Below are positions 23,641 to 33,324 of a stretch of DNA of 62,518 nucleotides, one piece after another (position 1 is the first letter of the stretch; each line of letters opens with the position of its first letter). The translations under genes were made by a program, and so were the position numbers. This DNA comes from Streptomyces hokutonensis. GTDB lineage: Bacteria; Actinomycetota; Actinomycetes; Streptomycetales; Streptomycetaceae. The notes under the pieces were generated by a model. That model was not told the DNA's origin and did no database searches. It worked only from the letters and a program-made list of their open reading frames with translations. The stretch is from the NCBI RefSeq assembly GCF_000376565.1, contig NZ_BARG01000100.1:1-62518 (forward strand), given 5' to 3'.

Positions 23641-24414
23641 ATGGGAAGGGACAACAGCGACGAGGCGTACGTCCTCGATCTGTGCGACGAACTGCTCGGC
23701 GAACGCGGCCTGCGCCAGCACCGGTTCGGCTGGCTGCTGGGCGACCCGGGGGCGAACGGACGGCGCACGAGGCTGCCGGTCGACGCGTACTGGCCCGGTC
23801 AGCACCTGGTGGTCGAGTACCGGGAGATCCAACACGACCAGCCGGTGCCGCACTTCGACAAGCCGGACCGGCTCACCGTCAGCGGCGTGCACCGTGGGGA
23901 GCAGCGCGCGCTCTACGACGCCCGTCGCGACACCCTGATCCCGCAGCACGGGATCCGTCTGGCGGTGATCCGGCCCGCTGACCTCGACGCCGACTCCAGG
24001 GGACGCCTTCGCCGAACCAGAGACACGGACCTGCAGGCGGTACAGACGATCCTCGCACCGGTAAGCGACGAGAACCGCGTCACCGATGCCTTTCGCCGTC
24101 ATCTGATCGCCGACGGATGGACCGTGGTCACCCCTACGGACCGGTGGACCGACGTCGAGGCCGTACGCGGCGAGGAGCGACTGATCGCCGAGGCGAAGGG
24201 CCGCACCCAGGAGAAGGGGATCGACGCCGACATCGCCTACGGCCAGTTGCTGCGCCGCATGACGAGCAGCTCCCCGAACATCCGCTACACGCTCGTCGTA
24301 CCGACATCCTCGCTGTGGCATGCGCAGCGCGTCCCAGCCCACATCCGGCGGCTGCTGCGGATCGACCTGTACGAGGTGACCGACGACGGACGGGTGAACC
24401 ATCACCCCTCCTGA
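23641..24414 (+). CDS. Two-domain protein with nuclease-like folds
   Basis: I do not know a named family for this 257-residue protein. The N-terminal half has VDAYWPGQHLVVEYREIQHD near residue 45, like a Vsr/DUF559-type endonuclease core (D..Y..ExR/K). The C-terminal half has WTDVEAVRGEERLIAEAKGR near 180, a D-ExK pattern followed by AYGQLLRRM, as in restriction-endonuclease-like folds. So it may carry two related folds, one possibly inactive. ATG 23641 gives the cleanest start; it is divergent from the PD-(D/E)XK gene. Confidence 0.7.
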   Translation: MGRDNSDEAYVLDLCDELLGERGLRQHRFGWLLGDPGANGRRTRLPVDAYWPGQHLVVEYREIQHDQPVPHFDKPDRLTVSGVHRGEQRALYDARRDTLIPQHGIRLAVIRPADLDADSRGRLRRTRDTDLQAVQTILAPVSDENRVTDAFRRHLIADGWTVVTPTDRWTDVEAVRGEERLIAEAKGRTQEKGIDADIAYGQLLRRMTSSSPNIRYTLVVPTSSLWHAQRVPAHIRRLLRIDLYEVTDDGRVNHHPS

Positions 24415-24595
24415 CCAGCCCACGGCCGGAACCCGCCATGAGACCGCCATGCTTGTGGACGAGTGGATGAACCACGGGCGAATTCTCGATCGCCGTCCGG
24501 TCAGAACAGGGTCAAGAGGCCCGGTCAGGGCCCTGCGACCTGCCTAGGATCAAGAACACCGCTCCCGTTCGTACGACTCCCTCTGGAGGCCCGGC

Positions 24596-25861
24596 GTGCC
24601 CGACACCAAGCGCGGCGCCGAAGCCGAACCCGGTCCGATATCGCCCCCGGATCCGGCACCGGCATCGTCTGCCCCGGCCGCCCGCCGCCGTACCGTGCTG
24701 CTCGCGGCGGGTGCTCTCGTGGCCGTGGGGGCCGCAGTGCTCGCGGCCCGGGGATCCGGTTCGAGCGCGCGGCCAGCCGCCGCCGACGGGCTCCCGCACA
24801 CCACCGTCGAGGTCGCGACCTCCGGGTGCGGCAGCGGCTGGACGCATCCGCAGGCCGGTCACCAGGTCTTCGAGCTGCACAACACGTCCAGTACAGCTGC
24901 CGAGGTGTACCTCACCGACGTGAAGACCGGCGCCGTTTACGGCGAGGTCGAAGGGCTGGCTCCGGGTACCGTCCGGCCGCTCGGAGTCACCCTCGGGAAC
25001 GGCTCGTACGCCTTCAAGTGTCTGCCCGACGACGCCGATGCCGTGACCGGCCCCACCGTGCAGATCAGCGGCTCGAAGGTGAAGAGCGGGCCCGCGGCCA
25101 CACCGATCACTCAGCAGGAACTCATCCCGCCAACGCTCGCCTATCAGAAGTGGATACAGGGCCGGACGGTCGAACTCGCCCAGAAGACGGACGTGTTGCG
25201 TGCCGCCGTCGACCGGGGCGACCTCGCGGCGGCCCGCAGGGCTTGGCTGCCAGCGCATCTCGTGTACGAGCGGATGGGCGCCGCCTACGGCACGTTCGGC
25301 GACTCGGACGGGGCGATCAACGGCACCACGGCCGGGCTCGCGGACGGGGTGCGGGACGCTGGATTCACCGGGTTCCACCGGGTCGAGTACGGGCTGTGGC
25401 ACGGCGAGTCGGCGAGCGGGCTGCGCGGTCCCGCCGATCAACTCGCCAAGGACGTCCACGCGTTGGAGAGCAGCTGGCCCTCCCAGCGGATGGATCCGGC
25501 CGACACCGGTCTGCGTGCGCACGAGATCCTGGAGAACACCGTGCAGTTCGAGCTGACCGGCCGCACCGACTACGGCAGCGGCACCAATCTCGCCACCGCC
25601 CGCGCCAACCTCGACGGCACCCGCGTACTGCTCGGGTATCTGCGCCCGCTGCTGAAAACCCGGGACGCGGGGTTCGCCGAACTGGGCGACTGGATGGACC
25701 GGGCCCAGCACACCCTGGACGGCCTCGACCACTCCGGCAAGTGGACGCCGTTGCCCCAACTCACCCGTCCGCAAAGGGAGAAGGTCGACGCCGACCTCGG
25801 TGGACTGGTCGAGCGGCTGGCCGACGTGGCCGCCCTGACGGACGTACGGAGGACCGCGTGA
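24596..25861 (+). CDS. efeO: Iron uptake lipoprotein/periplasmic component EfeO
   Basis: The protein has 421 residues: a Tat-like or membrane N-terminus (ARRRTVLLAAGALVAVG, 29-46), a cupredoxin-like domain (about 70-165) and an M75/imelysin helical domain (about 175-415). The metal-binding HxxE motif is HLVYE (His221, Glu225), and GFHRVEYGLWHG is also typical. It binds iron outside the membrane for the EfeUOB system. GTG 24596 has CTGGAGG 6 nt upstream. It overlaps efeB as GTGA. The permease EfeU is not adjacent here. Confidence 0.93.
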   Translation: MPDTKRGAEAEPGPISPPDPAPASSAPAARRRTVLLAAGALVAVGAAVLAARGSGSSARPAAADGLPHTTVEVATSGCGSGWTHPQAGHQVFELHNTSSTAAEVYLTDVKTGAVYGEVEGLAPGTVRPLGVTLGNGSYAFKCLPDDADAVTGPTVQISGSKVKSGPAATPITQQELIPPTLAYQKWIQGRTVELAQKTDVLRAAVDRGDLAAARRAWLPAHLVYERMGAAYGTFGDSDGAINGTTAGLADGVRDAGFTGFHRVEYGLWHGESASGLRGPADQLAKDVHALESSWPSQRMDPADTGLRAHEILENTVQFELTGRTDYGSGTNLATARANLDGTRVLLGYLRPLLKTRDAGFAELGDWMDRAQHTLDGLDHSGKWTPLPQLTRPQREKVDADLGGLVERLADVAALTDVRRTA

Positions 25862-27075
25862 AGCACGGATACGAGGTGGGCCGCCGGGGCTTTCTGGCGA
25901 GTGCGGCGGCAGTGGCCGGTGCCGGTCTGGTGGCGGCCGATCGCGGTGCGGCCGTAGCCGCGGTGGAGACCGCCGCGAGCGTGCCCTTCCACGGCCTCCA
26001 TCAGGCCGGGATCATCACCCCGGCGCAGCGCGCCACGGCGTTCGTGTCCTTCGACACGACGGCCGCCGACCGGACCGAACTCACCGAGCTGCTGCGGACG
26101 TTGACCGACCGGGCCCGCTTCCTCACCACCGGTGGCAGCCCCGAGGACCTCGGCATCACCGCCCCGCCCGCCGACTCGGGCACGCTCGGCCCGGACCTCC
26201 CCGCCGACCGGCTGAGCGTCACCGTCGGCGTCGGGGCCTCGCTCTTCGACGACCGCTACGGCCTCGCGAAGCGCACACCCCGCCGGCTGACCGCGATGCC
26301 GCCGTTCCCGGACGACGATCTCGATTCCGCCTGGTGTCACGGCGATCTGAGTGTGCAGTTCTGCGCAGACAGCGCGGACACCGTCCTGCACGCGCTGCGC
26401 GATGTCACCCGGCACACGCGCGGCGGGCTCCAAGTCCGTTGGCGGACGGACGGGTTCATCAGTCCGCCGCGCCCCTCGGGCACCCCCCGCAACCACCTCG
26501 GCTTCAAGGACGGCATCTCCAACCCCGAGGTGACCGACACCCGCGCGATGAACGACCTCGTCTGGGTGGGCCGGGGCAGCGGCGAGCCCGACTGGACGAC
26601 CGGCGGCAGCTACCAGGTCGTACGGCTGATAAGGATGTTGGTGGAGTTCTGGGACCGGGTCTCCCTCACCGAGCAGGAGCGGATGTTCGGTCGCGCCCGG
26701 GACACCGGCGCCCCGCTGGACGGGCACCACGAGAAGGACACACCCAACTTCGCGCAGGACCCGCAGGGCGATGTGATCCCGCTCGACAGCCATATCCGGC
26801 TGGCCAACCCGCGCTCCACGCAGAGCGCCGACCAGCGCATCCTGCGCCGGGGCTACAACTACGACCGGGGCATGGACAGCAACGGCAACCTCGACATGGG
26901 CCTGCTGTTCTGCTGCTACCAGCAGGACCTGGCCCGGCAGTTCGAGAACGTGCAGAAGCGGCTGGCCGGTGAACCGCTGGTCGACTACATCTCGCCCTAC
27001 GGCGGCGGCTACTTCTTCGCGCTGCCCGGCGTACGGGACACGTCCGACTGGCTGGGCCGCACCCTGCTGACCTGA
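25858..27075 (+). CDS. efeB: Dye-decolorizing peroxidase EfeB
   Basis: The 405-residue haem peroxidase is exported by the Tat pathway: GRRGFLASAAAVAGAGLVAA at residues 8-27. The DyP signature GFKDGISNPE, the conserved haem-contact region and DSHIRLANPR are all present. It works with EfeO on extracellular iron or haem. GTG 25858 overlaps the efeO stop; in-frame sequence upstream of that is only efeO in another frame. The short intergenic region 5' of efeO has no iron box that I could recognise. Confidence 0.94.
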   Translation: MKHGYEVGRRGFLASAAAVAGAGLVAADRGAAVAAVETAASVPFHGLHQAGIITPAQRATAFVSFDTTAADRTELTELLRTLTDRARFLTTGGSPEDLGITAPPADSGTLGPDLPADRLSVTVGVGASLFDDRYGLAKRTPRRLTAMPPFPDDDLDSAWCHGDLSVQFCADSADTVLHALRDVTRHTRGGLQVRWRTDGFISPPRPSGTPRNHLGFKDGISNPEVTDTRAMNDLVWVGRGSGEPDWTTGGSYQVVRLIRMLVEFWDRVSLTEQERMFGRARDTGAPLDGHHEKDTPNFAQDPQGDVIPLDSHIRLANPRSTQSADQRILRRGYNYDRGMDSNGNLDMGLLFCCYQQDLARQFENVQKRLAGEPLVDYISPYGGGYFFALPGVRDTSDWLGRTLLT

Positions 27076-27273
27076 GACACCGCCGATCTGAGACACGGGT
27101 CAAGAACAGGCCAACAAACCATGAGAATCTCCTGACCCGCCGTTCGCCCTGACGTCATTGCCGCTCCCCCAGGCCGCCGCCACCATTGCGCAGGATCCGG
27201 CCGTAGATGGCACAAACATCGAATCTGCGGGCCCGGCCCTGGACTTCGATGCTCCCTCGGAAGGCGAGACAGC

Positions 27274-29154
27274 ATGATCGGCACAGGAAGATCCACAGGT
27301 GGGCGACGTCAGGTGACGCGCATTGGCGCCTTGCTCGGCGCTGCCGCACTGGCGACCGCCGGCGGGGCCGTCCCCGCGTCGGCGAACTCCGGCGGTCACC
27401 ACCCCTCCGGCACCCACACCGCGACACCGATCAAGCACGTGGTCGTGATCTACGACGAGAACATCTCGTTCGACCACTACTTCGCCACCTACCCCAAGGC
27501 CGCGAACACCGACGGCACCAAGTTCAAGGCCGCCGCGCACACGCCGAAGGCCGACAACCTGCTCAACGCCGGGCTGCTGAAGAAGAACCCGAACCTCTAC
27601 ACGCCCACGCGGCTGAGCAGTTCACAGGTGATGACCTGCGACCAGAACCACTCCTACGGCCCCGAGCAGTACGCGGCCGACGGCGGCAAGGCGGACAAGT
27701 ACGTCGAGAACACAGAGGTCAACAAGTGCACCGGCCTGTTCGGTGAACCCGGTCTGGTGATGGACTACTACGACGGCAACACCGTCACGGGCATGTGGAA
27801 CTACGCCCAGCAGTACGCCCTCAACGACCGCTCGTTCAGCTCGAACTACGGCCCCTCGACGCCCGGCGCCCTGAACCTGATATCGGGTCAGACGCACGGT
27901 GTGATCTCCGTCGACCCGGCCTCCGGCACCGAGAACCCGAAGCAGACGACGACCCCGGACTCGTACGCCGTGGTCTCCCCGAACGCCAAGGGTGTCGGCA
28001 CGGTCATCAACGACCCCGACCCGGCCTTCGACGACTGCTCGGACAAGGACCACACCGCGACCAGCGCGCTCGCGGAGATGCAGGGCAAGAACATCGGCGA
28101 CCTGCTCAACTCCAAGAACGTGAGCTGGGGTTGGTTCCAGGGCGGCTTCCGGCCCAGCACCGCGTGGGACGGCAAGAGCGGTGACTACGCGCAGTGCGCC
28201 GGCACCACCCACACCAACGTGGGCGGCGCGGCGTCGGAGGACTACAGCGCGCACCACGAGCCGTTCGAGTACTACAAGTCGACGTCGAACCCGCACCACT
28301 TGGCGCCGAAGTCCGTCGCCGAGATCGGGCACAACGGCCGGGCGAACCACAACTACGACCTGACCGACTTCGACGCCGCGCTGAAGGCCAACAACCTTCC
28401 CTCGGTGAGCTTCCTGAAGGCGGCCGAGTACCAGGACGGGCACGCCGGTTACTCCGACCCCACCGACGAGCAGAACTTCCTGATCAAGGAGATCAACGCA
28501 CTACAGAAGTCGCCCGAGTGGAAGTCGACGGCGGTCGTACTCGCCTACGACGACTCCGACGGCTGGTACGACCACGTCTCCTCGAAGGTCCTCAACGGCT
28601 CCAAGGACTCGACCGTCGGCTCCAACAGCAAGGCCACCGACAGCCCGGCCTGCCAGTCCGGGCCGGCCGCCAAGAGCGGCTACGCGGACCGCTGCGGACC
28701 GGGCACCCGGCAGCCGCTGCTGGTTATCTCGCCGTACAGCAAGGTCAACAAGATCGACCACACCGCCACCGAGCAGGCATCGATCACGCAGTTCATCGAG
28801 GACAACTGGCACACCGGCCGCATCGGTGACGCCTCCTTCGACCAGCGGGCCGGCAGTCTCACCGGCATGTTCGACTTCAAGCACCCCAACAACAAGCAGG
28901 TGCTGCTGAACACGAACGGCTCCGTGAAGTCGGTGAAGCGGATTCCGCACTACTCGAAGACGGCCTCGTCGGCGTCCGACCTGGCCGCATACAACCAGGA
29001 CCTCGCCGCACAGAACGTCTCCTACTCCGGTTCCACCTCCACGAGCCTGCCGATCGCCATCGCGGCCGGCATCCTCACCGCCGGCGCGGCGACCACCGCG
29101 TTCGCCCTGCACCGCCGCAAGGCGCGCACCCGGGGCGCGACCACAGCCGTGTGA
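27274..29154 (+). CDS. Secreted phosphoesterase (phospholipase C/acid phosphatase family)
   Basis: The 626-residue protein has a signal peptide (RIGALLGAAALATAGGAVPA, about 16-35). The mature part opens HVVVIYDENISFDHYFATYP, the family's metal-binding ENxSFDHYF box. A second metal-binding region is AYDDSDGWYDH near residue 426. A C-terminal membrane helix and basic tail (ALHRRKARTRG) suggest it stays anchored outside the cell, without an LPxTG. It should release phosphate from phospholipids or phosphomonoesters. It stands alone and is followed by a strong terminator. Confidence 0.9.
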   Translation: MIGTGRSTGGRRQVTRIGALLGAAALATAGGAVPASANSGGHHPSGTHTATPIKHVVVIYDENISFDHYFATYPKAANTDGTKFKAAAHTPKADNLLNAGLLKKNPNLYTPTRLSSSQVMTCDQNHSYGPEQYAADGGKADKYVENTEVNKCTGLFGEPGLVMDYYDGNTVTGMWNYAQQYALNDRSFSSNYGPSTPGALNLISGQTHGVISVDPASGTENPKQTTTPDSYAVVSPNAKGVGTVINDPDPAFDDCSDKDHTATSALAEMQGKNIGDLLNSKNVSWGWFQGGFRPSTAWDGKSGDYAQCAGTTHTNVGGAASEDYSAHHEPFEYYKSTSNPHHLAPKSVAEIGHNGRANHNYDLTDFDAALKANNLPSVSFLKAAEYQDGHAGYSDPTDEQNFLIKEINALQKSPEWKSTAVVLAYDDSDGWYDHVSSKVLNGSKDSTVGSNSKATDSPACQSGPAAKSGYADRCGPGTRQPLLVISPYSKVNKIDHTATEQASITQFIEDNWHTGRIGDASFDQRAGSLTGMFDFKHPNNKQVLLNTNGSVKSVKRIPHYSKTASSASDLAAYNQDLAAQNVSYSGSTSTSLPIAIAAGILTAGAATTAFALHRRKARTRGATTAV

Positions 29155-29169
29155 CCCCGCAACACCCCT

Positions 29170-29217
29170 GCGGACGCCGGGGTCCCTGCTTACGGGCGGG
29201 GACCCCGGCGTCCCCGC
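29170..29217 (+). terminator. Strong terminator after the phosphoesterase
   Basis: GCGGACGCCGGGGTCCC (29170-29186) pairs with GGGGACCCCGGCGTCCCCGC around TGCTTACGGGC, giving a stem of about 16 bp. It begins 16 bp after the stop codon. Confidence 0.75.
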
Positions 29218-29290
29218 ATACGCTCATCTGGACAAGACCCACAGGCCCGCAACGTGCTGGCTGCCGGGTGGAAGCCTTGGCAGACAGCAG

Positions 29291-29536
29291 GTGAACCCTG
29301 ATGCCGTCGAACTCGGGCCGACGGGCAAGCTCTGGACCACCCGGGACACCCGCAACCTCACCGCGATCCTGGAGCGACTCCGCGTCGACCGCCAGCTCGA
29401 AGAAGCCCTGATCCACGGACCCGACCCACTCCACCTGTCCCTCGTCTTCGGCATCGACGAGAAGACCGCCATCCGATACGCGGACTCAGCACGGGCGCTC
29501 CTGGAACAGTCCGCCGAGACCCGACCCTTGTCTTGA
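29291..29536 (+). pseudogene. Short ORF, possible C-terminal recombinase fragment
   Basis: The 81-codon frame ends DPLHLSLVFGIDEKTAIRYA followed by DSARALLEQ. This 'LVFGI...TAIRYA..AR.LL' ending is one I associate with large actinomycete integrase-like proteins, but the upstream catalytic part is absent. It lies 400 bp ahead of a second, clearer integrase remnant. It could instead be a small intact gene. Confidence 0.4.
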
Positions 29537-29936
29537 CGCGAACCCACGGGTCCATCCTCCAGAACCAAGGCAGTGGACCCTCGGGTTCGCGCTGAAGACC
29601 CTTCAGTTTCCATGAACTCGCGGGCCTCACGGCCCAGTTCTCGTATAGCTGACGCCACCAGACAGGTAGCGCTGGGTGGCGCTTGGAGGATGCGGTCGCC
29701 GCGAGGGTAAGCGGTGCAGCAGATCGCGGTATCTGCCGTTCGCAGTCACGCGGGGCAGGCCGATGGCGTGCCCCGTGTGGTGAGCGACTTCAGTGCTGGG
29801 TCTTCTTGCGGTAAACCCGGATGCTGGCGGGGGCTCCGAGGTAGTTGCAATCTGCCCCGGGGCACCGTTCCCAGTCGCCGTTCTCGACCGCGGCCTCGCG
29901 GACGCCGTTGTCGGGCCCAAATCCGTGGTGCGCGAT
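29537..29936. other. Gap without a supportable gene
   Basis: No frame in this 400-bp stretch looks like an intact gene on either strand. It separates two recombinase fragments and is probably decayed mobile-element DNA. A minus-strand frame (about 29640-29830) has a few plausible residues (HAIGLPRVTANGRYRDLLHR) but no recognisable domain. Confidence 0.4.
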
Positions 29937-30253
29937 GAGCCGGGCAACGGAGTGGATTCACTGGCAGTCCGGCACCGCCCAGCTCCTGCCCCGTCTCATC
30001 GCCCGCCGTACCCGCGGACCGCTGTTCCTCACCGACCGCAAAGCCCCGGCCGGAACACCGACGCTCGACGCTCCACCGGCTCCGCCACAGCGCCCTGCCA
30101 CACGACGCCGAGGACGGCACCTCCACCCCCATGCCGCTGGCCCACTATCGCCACGCCTCCGTCCGCTCCCTGGAGCGATACGCCCGCCCCGGCGTCGACG
30201 CGGTCGCCCGATACGTCGCCCAGCGCGACCCGGCCGCCCGACGGAAGCGCTGA
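29937..30253 (+). pseudogene. Tyrosine recombinase (integrase) remnant, frameshifted
   Basis: One frame reads EWIHWQSGTAQLLPRLIARR and TRGPLFLTDRKAPAGTPTLD. The reading then shifts to another frame with LHRLRHSALPHDAEDGTSTP, the HxLRH catalytic box. It ends YRHASVRSLERYARPGVDAV, with the Tyr nucleophile region, and then a normal end (RDPAARRKR, stop 30251-30253). The segment between these boxes is missing, so at least one deletion and one frameshift have occurred. It indicates that an integrative element once stood here. Confidence 0.75.
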
Positions 30254-30367
30254 CGAACTACAAGATCATTTCGTGGCAGTCTTTACGGACAGATTGCTAG
30301 ACCCCATGAACCTGCTGCTCGGCCTCCAAAGCTGAAACGATGTCAGCGGCTACCCAGAGGAGAGCAC

Positions 30368-31858
30368 GTGGACGAGTACCAGAGCGAGATCAGCCCCAGC
30401 ATGATCATCGGCCTGGAAGAGAAGGTCTCGAAAGACAGCTACGGCAAGTACCTGAAGAGGCTCACCTTGCGGAAGGTCCGCAGCTTCACCGACCGCACGG
30501 TGACCTTCGATTTCCCCGTCACTGCCCTGGTCGGGCCGAACGGGGGAGGCAAAAGCACAGTCCTCGGTGCCGCCGCCCTGGCGTACAAGAGCGTCCTGCC
30601 CAGGCGGTTCTTCGCCAAAGGCGGCAAGCATGACGCAAGCATGCAGAACTGGTCGATCGAGTACGAGGTCATCGACAAAGCACTGAGCGCACGGGGCCCC
30701 GTCTCCCGTACCGCACGTTTCAAGACGTACAGGTGGACACGGGACTCCGTACTGGACCGCGAGGTCAAGGTATTCGGGGTCGATCGCACCCTCCCGGCAA
30801 CCGAGAGGCCCAAGCTCAAGAAGGCCGCTACTGCGGCGTTCACGGCGCTCAAGGAAGTACAGCTGCCTCCAGAAGTAACCGCGCACGTCGCGAGGATCCT
30901 CGGCAAGCCGATTGAAGGCTTCCAGCAGCTCTACGTCGACAAAGCCGGCACCATCACGCTGTTCTCTGGCCGCACACACAAGGACGTCGAGTACTCCGAG
31001 TTCCATTTCGGAGCAGGTGAGGCCAGTGTTATACGGATCGTGGCCGAGGTCGAGTCCGCCCAGGACGGCTCCATGATCCTTATCGAGGAGATCGAGAACG
31101 GCCTCCACCCGGTGGCCACGCGACGCATGGTCGAATACCTCATCGGTGTGGCGAAGCGCAAAGGTTGCCAGGTCGTCTTCACAACCCATTCCAACGATGC
31201 GCTTGCACCCCTGCCGTCGAAGGGAATCTGGGCGGCCTACAACGGTGAGGTGCTCCAGGGGAAGCTTGACGTCCGCGCCCTGCGCACGATCACGGGCCAG
31301 ATTCATGCCAAGCTCGCGATCTTCGTCGAGGACAACTTCGCCGAGACGATGGTCACCACGGCTCTGCGCGTTCACGGCGGAATTGAACTGGACGCCGTGA
31401 AAGTGCACGGCATGGGCGGAGCCGACCCTGCGATCAAGGTCAACCACCAGCACAACCTTGACCCGACCAGGCAGTTCACGTCGGTATGCATTCTCGACGG
31501 CGATCAATCCGGGCGTGACAGTGCGAGCGAGCTGATCTTCCTTCTCCCTGGAGACAGTTCGCCAGAGGCCCACGTTCTTGGTCGGATACTGGAACGCCTC
31601 GACACGGTGGCAGCCAAACTCGCTCTCCGCTTGCAGCTGACCGTACATCAGCAGGAGCGGGTCAAAGAGGTAGTACGGAACCGCGCTTTGACCAATTGGG
31701 ATCGACACGTCATCTGGGAGCAGATTGGCGCAGATCTCGACTTCCAAACGGGCAGCATCGTGGCAGGCGCATTCCTGGCCACGTGGGCTGAAGAGTTTCC
31801 CGAAGAGGTCAACCAACTCGTCGACGCTCTCGGAGACCTCCTGCCGCGACGGCAGTAG
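30368..31858 (+). CDS. OLD-like ATPase/TOPRIM nuclease
   Basis: The 496-residue protein combines an ABC-type AAA ATPase with a C-terminal TOPRIM region. Walker A is GPNGGGKST (56-64), Walker B is MILIEEIENGLHP (about 234), and the switch His is in VFTTHSND (about 272). TOPRIM acidic motifs are IFVEDNFAE (about 318) and CILDGDQSGRD (about 375). OLD proteins are DNA nucleases, often in phage defence (Gabija and retron partners are relatives), but no partner gene is adjacent. Codon use is less GC-biased than in flanking genes, a sign of transfer. GTG 30368 has GGAG 8 nt upstream. Confidence 0.85.
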   Translation: MDEYQSEISPSMIIGLEEKVSKDSYGKYLKRLTLRKVRSFTDRTVTFDFPVTALVGPNGGGKSTVLGAAALAYKSVLPRRFFAKGGKHDASMQNWSIEYEVIDKALSARGPVSRTARFKTYRWTRDSVLDREVKVFGVDRTLPATERPKLKKAATAAFTALKEVQLPPEVTAHVARILGKPIEGFQQLYVDKAGTITLFSGRTHKDVEYSEFHFGAGEASVIRIVAEVESAQDGSMILIEEIENGLHPVATRRMVEYLIGVAKRKGCQVVFTTHSNDALAPLPSKGIWAAYNGEVLQGKLDVRALRTITGQIHAKLAIFVEDNFAETMVTTALRVHGGIELDAVKVHGMGGADPAIKVNHQHNLDPTRQFTSVCILDGDQSGRDSASELIFLLPGDSSPEAHVLGRILERLDTVAAKLALRLQLTVHQQERVKEVVRNRALTNWDRHVIWEQIGADLDFQTGSIVAGAFLATWAEEFPEEVNQLVDALGDLLPRRQ

Positions 31859-31947
31859 CCGCACAAGTGCGGACCACTTGGCCCACCAAGATCATTTCAG
31901 TGTGGGTTACTCAGTCACCTTGACTGGACCCCGAGGACCTCGCGTCA

Positions 31948-33237
31948 TCACCGGGGCCGGGGCACGTTCGGTCTGGTGTCCCGGTTCCTCTGGGCGTCCA
32001 CTCTGCTTGCGGCGAACATCGCGAGCACGGTGACGTGCAGGGCCGCGGTGACAGAAAATGCGTTGACCGCGGCAATCGCCGTGCGCTCGCTCGCACACGG
32101 GATCAGTGCCGCAGCGAGACCGGGATACCGGTGGCGCGCTTCGCTCAGCTGGTCCAAGACATCGTCCGGCTCCCCGCCGACCATGACGACGAGGATCTCG
32201 TTCGCACCCTCTTCCAGCGCGCGGGCGAATCCGGCGGATAGCTCATCGCTGTACAGGGCCGCCGTTAGGGCTCGGCGCCGCGGCCCGTCTACGTCGGCAC
32301 GCGAGTCGGTGCCCGACGGCTCTAGTGAGGTGATTCGGTGCTCGACAACGGTGATTCCCTCACCGAGCACCGCGAGCGGGTCCTCACACCGTTGGGTGTG
32401 AAGATGCAGGTGCCACCGACCAGGGCTCAGCGGAATCTCCGCGATGTTCAGTGCCTCCACGTCCGGTGCGGTGTCCAGCAGGCCCAGGGCCGCCTCGTCC
32501 GCAAGTACGACAGCCTGCAGTTCGCAGCCGACCTGCGTAGGCACGTGGGTGCCCGACACCGGTGCTGGGAGGAAGGGGAAACCGGGCACGAACAGTGTGC
32601 CGGACAGCTTCCCCGGCAGGGCCATGGTCCGAGACAGGGTGTGGAACAAGATACGGGCCGCGAAGGCTCCGGAGTCCTCTTCGGGCGGCTCACCCCGCCA
32701 TGTGGCATGTAGTGGTACAGGGTACTGGGCCAAGGCCACACGCGCTTCCCGCACGATCCGTGCGGTCGTCCCTTCCGTCGTCAACCCCTTGGACAGTGCT
32801 GTCTGAGCGGTCCGAGCGGCTGTGTCGAAGACGGTGAGCATAGTGCCGTCGACGGGATCAGCAAGGCGTTGACGCGCTCGTCGAGCGGCTTCCTCTAAGG
32901 CAGGAGCTAGGTGGTCTAAGTCTGCGGCGGATACACCCGCGAGTGATTCACCCAGTCCGGTGAGCCACCGATACGTGATGGTGCTGCTGTTGCCCTCGAA
33001 GCCGGTGCTCCCGGCGGCGGCGATTGTGAGCGCGTCCCCGACTGTTGTGTCGTCCGGCACCGTCAGCAACGAACAGGCGAACGTCTCCCAGAAACGCAGC
33101 ATGTTCCTGCCGGTGTCCTGGTCAGGGGACGGGAACACGTTTAACGCGTCGATCAGGGCTCGGTATTCGCGCAGTTCGCCGTGCGCGGTCCAGGCCCAGC
33201 TTCGTAACGCTGACAGGTCCAGCTGTCCCCCGGGCAC
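31948..33237 (-). CDS. DAK2-domain protein (FakA-like)
   Basis: The 429-residue protein opens LDLSALRSWAWTAHGELREY and has LNVFPSPDQDTGRNM near residue 32-46, the DAK2/FakA phosphate- and Mg-binding box (canonical NVFPVPDGDTGTNM). STGFEGNSS near 77 corresponds to the GARGNSG loop. The rest resembles the middle and C-terminal parts of FakA-type proteins. FakA phosphorylates fatty acids bound to FakB (DegV), but no FakB is adjacent. It converges on the OLD gene. The deviations GxxGNSS and PSPDQDTG may mean altered activity. Confidence 0.75.
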   Translation of the reverse strand: MPGGQLDLSALRSWAWTAHGELREYRALIDALNVFPSPDQDTGRNMLRFWETFACSLLTVPDDTTVGDALTIAAAGSTGFEGNSSTITYRWLTGLGESLAGVSAADLDHLAPALEEAARRARQRLADPVDGTMLTVFDTAARTAQTALSKGLTTEGTTARIVREARVALAQYPVPLHATWRGEPPEEDSGAFAARILFHTLSRTMALPGKLSGTLFVPGFPFLPAPVSGTHVPTQVGCELQAVVLADEAALGLLDTAPDVEALNIAEIPLSPGRWHLHLHTQRCEDPLAVLGEGITVVEHRITSLEPSGTDSRADVDGPRRRALTAALYSDELSAGFARALEEGANEILVVMVGGEPDDVLDQLSEARHRYPGLAAALIPCASERTAIAAVNAFSVTAALHVTVLAMFAASRVDAQRNRDTRPNVPRPR

Positions 33238-33324
33238 CGTCGGCCTCCCCCCGCTCGATTATCGCGGGGCAGGCTAGCACTGCGGATAGGAGTCTGAGAC
33301 CCTCCTTCTCTGCGATGGCCGGTG

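Noticed and set aside
24415..24595. Iron box (DmdR/IdeR) upstream of efeO
   Set aside because: I looked for TTAGGTTAGGCT-like inverted repeats and found only a weak CCTAGG.
24463..25857. Extended start for efeB
   Set aside because: The open frame continues upstream through efeO, but it lacks family likeness. The Tat signal begins right after GTG 25858.
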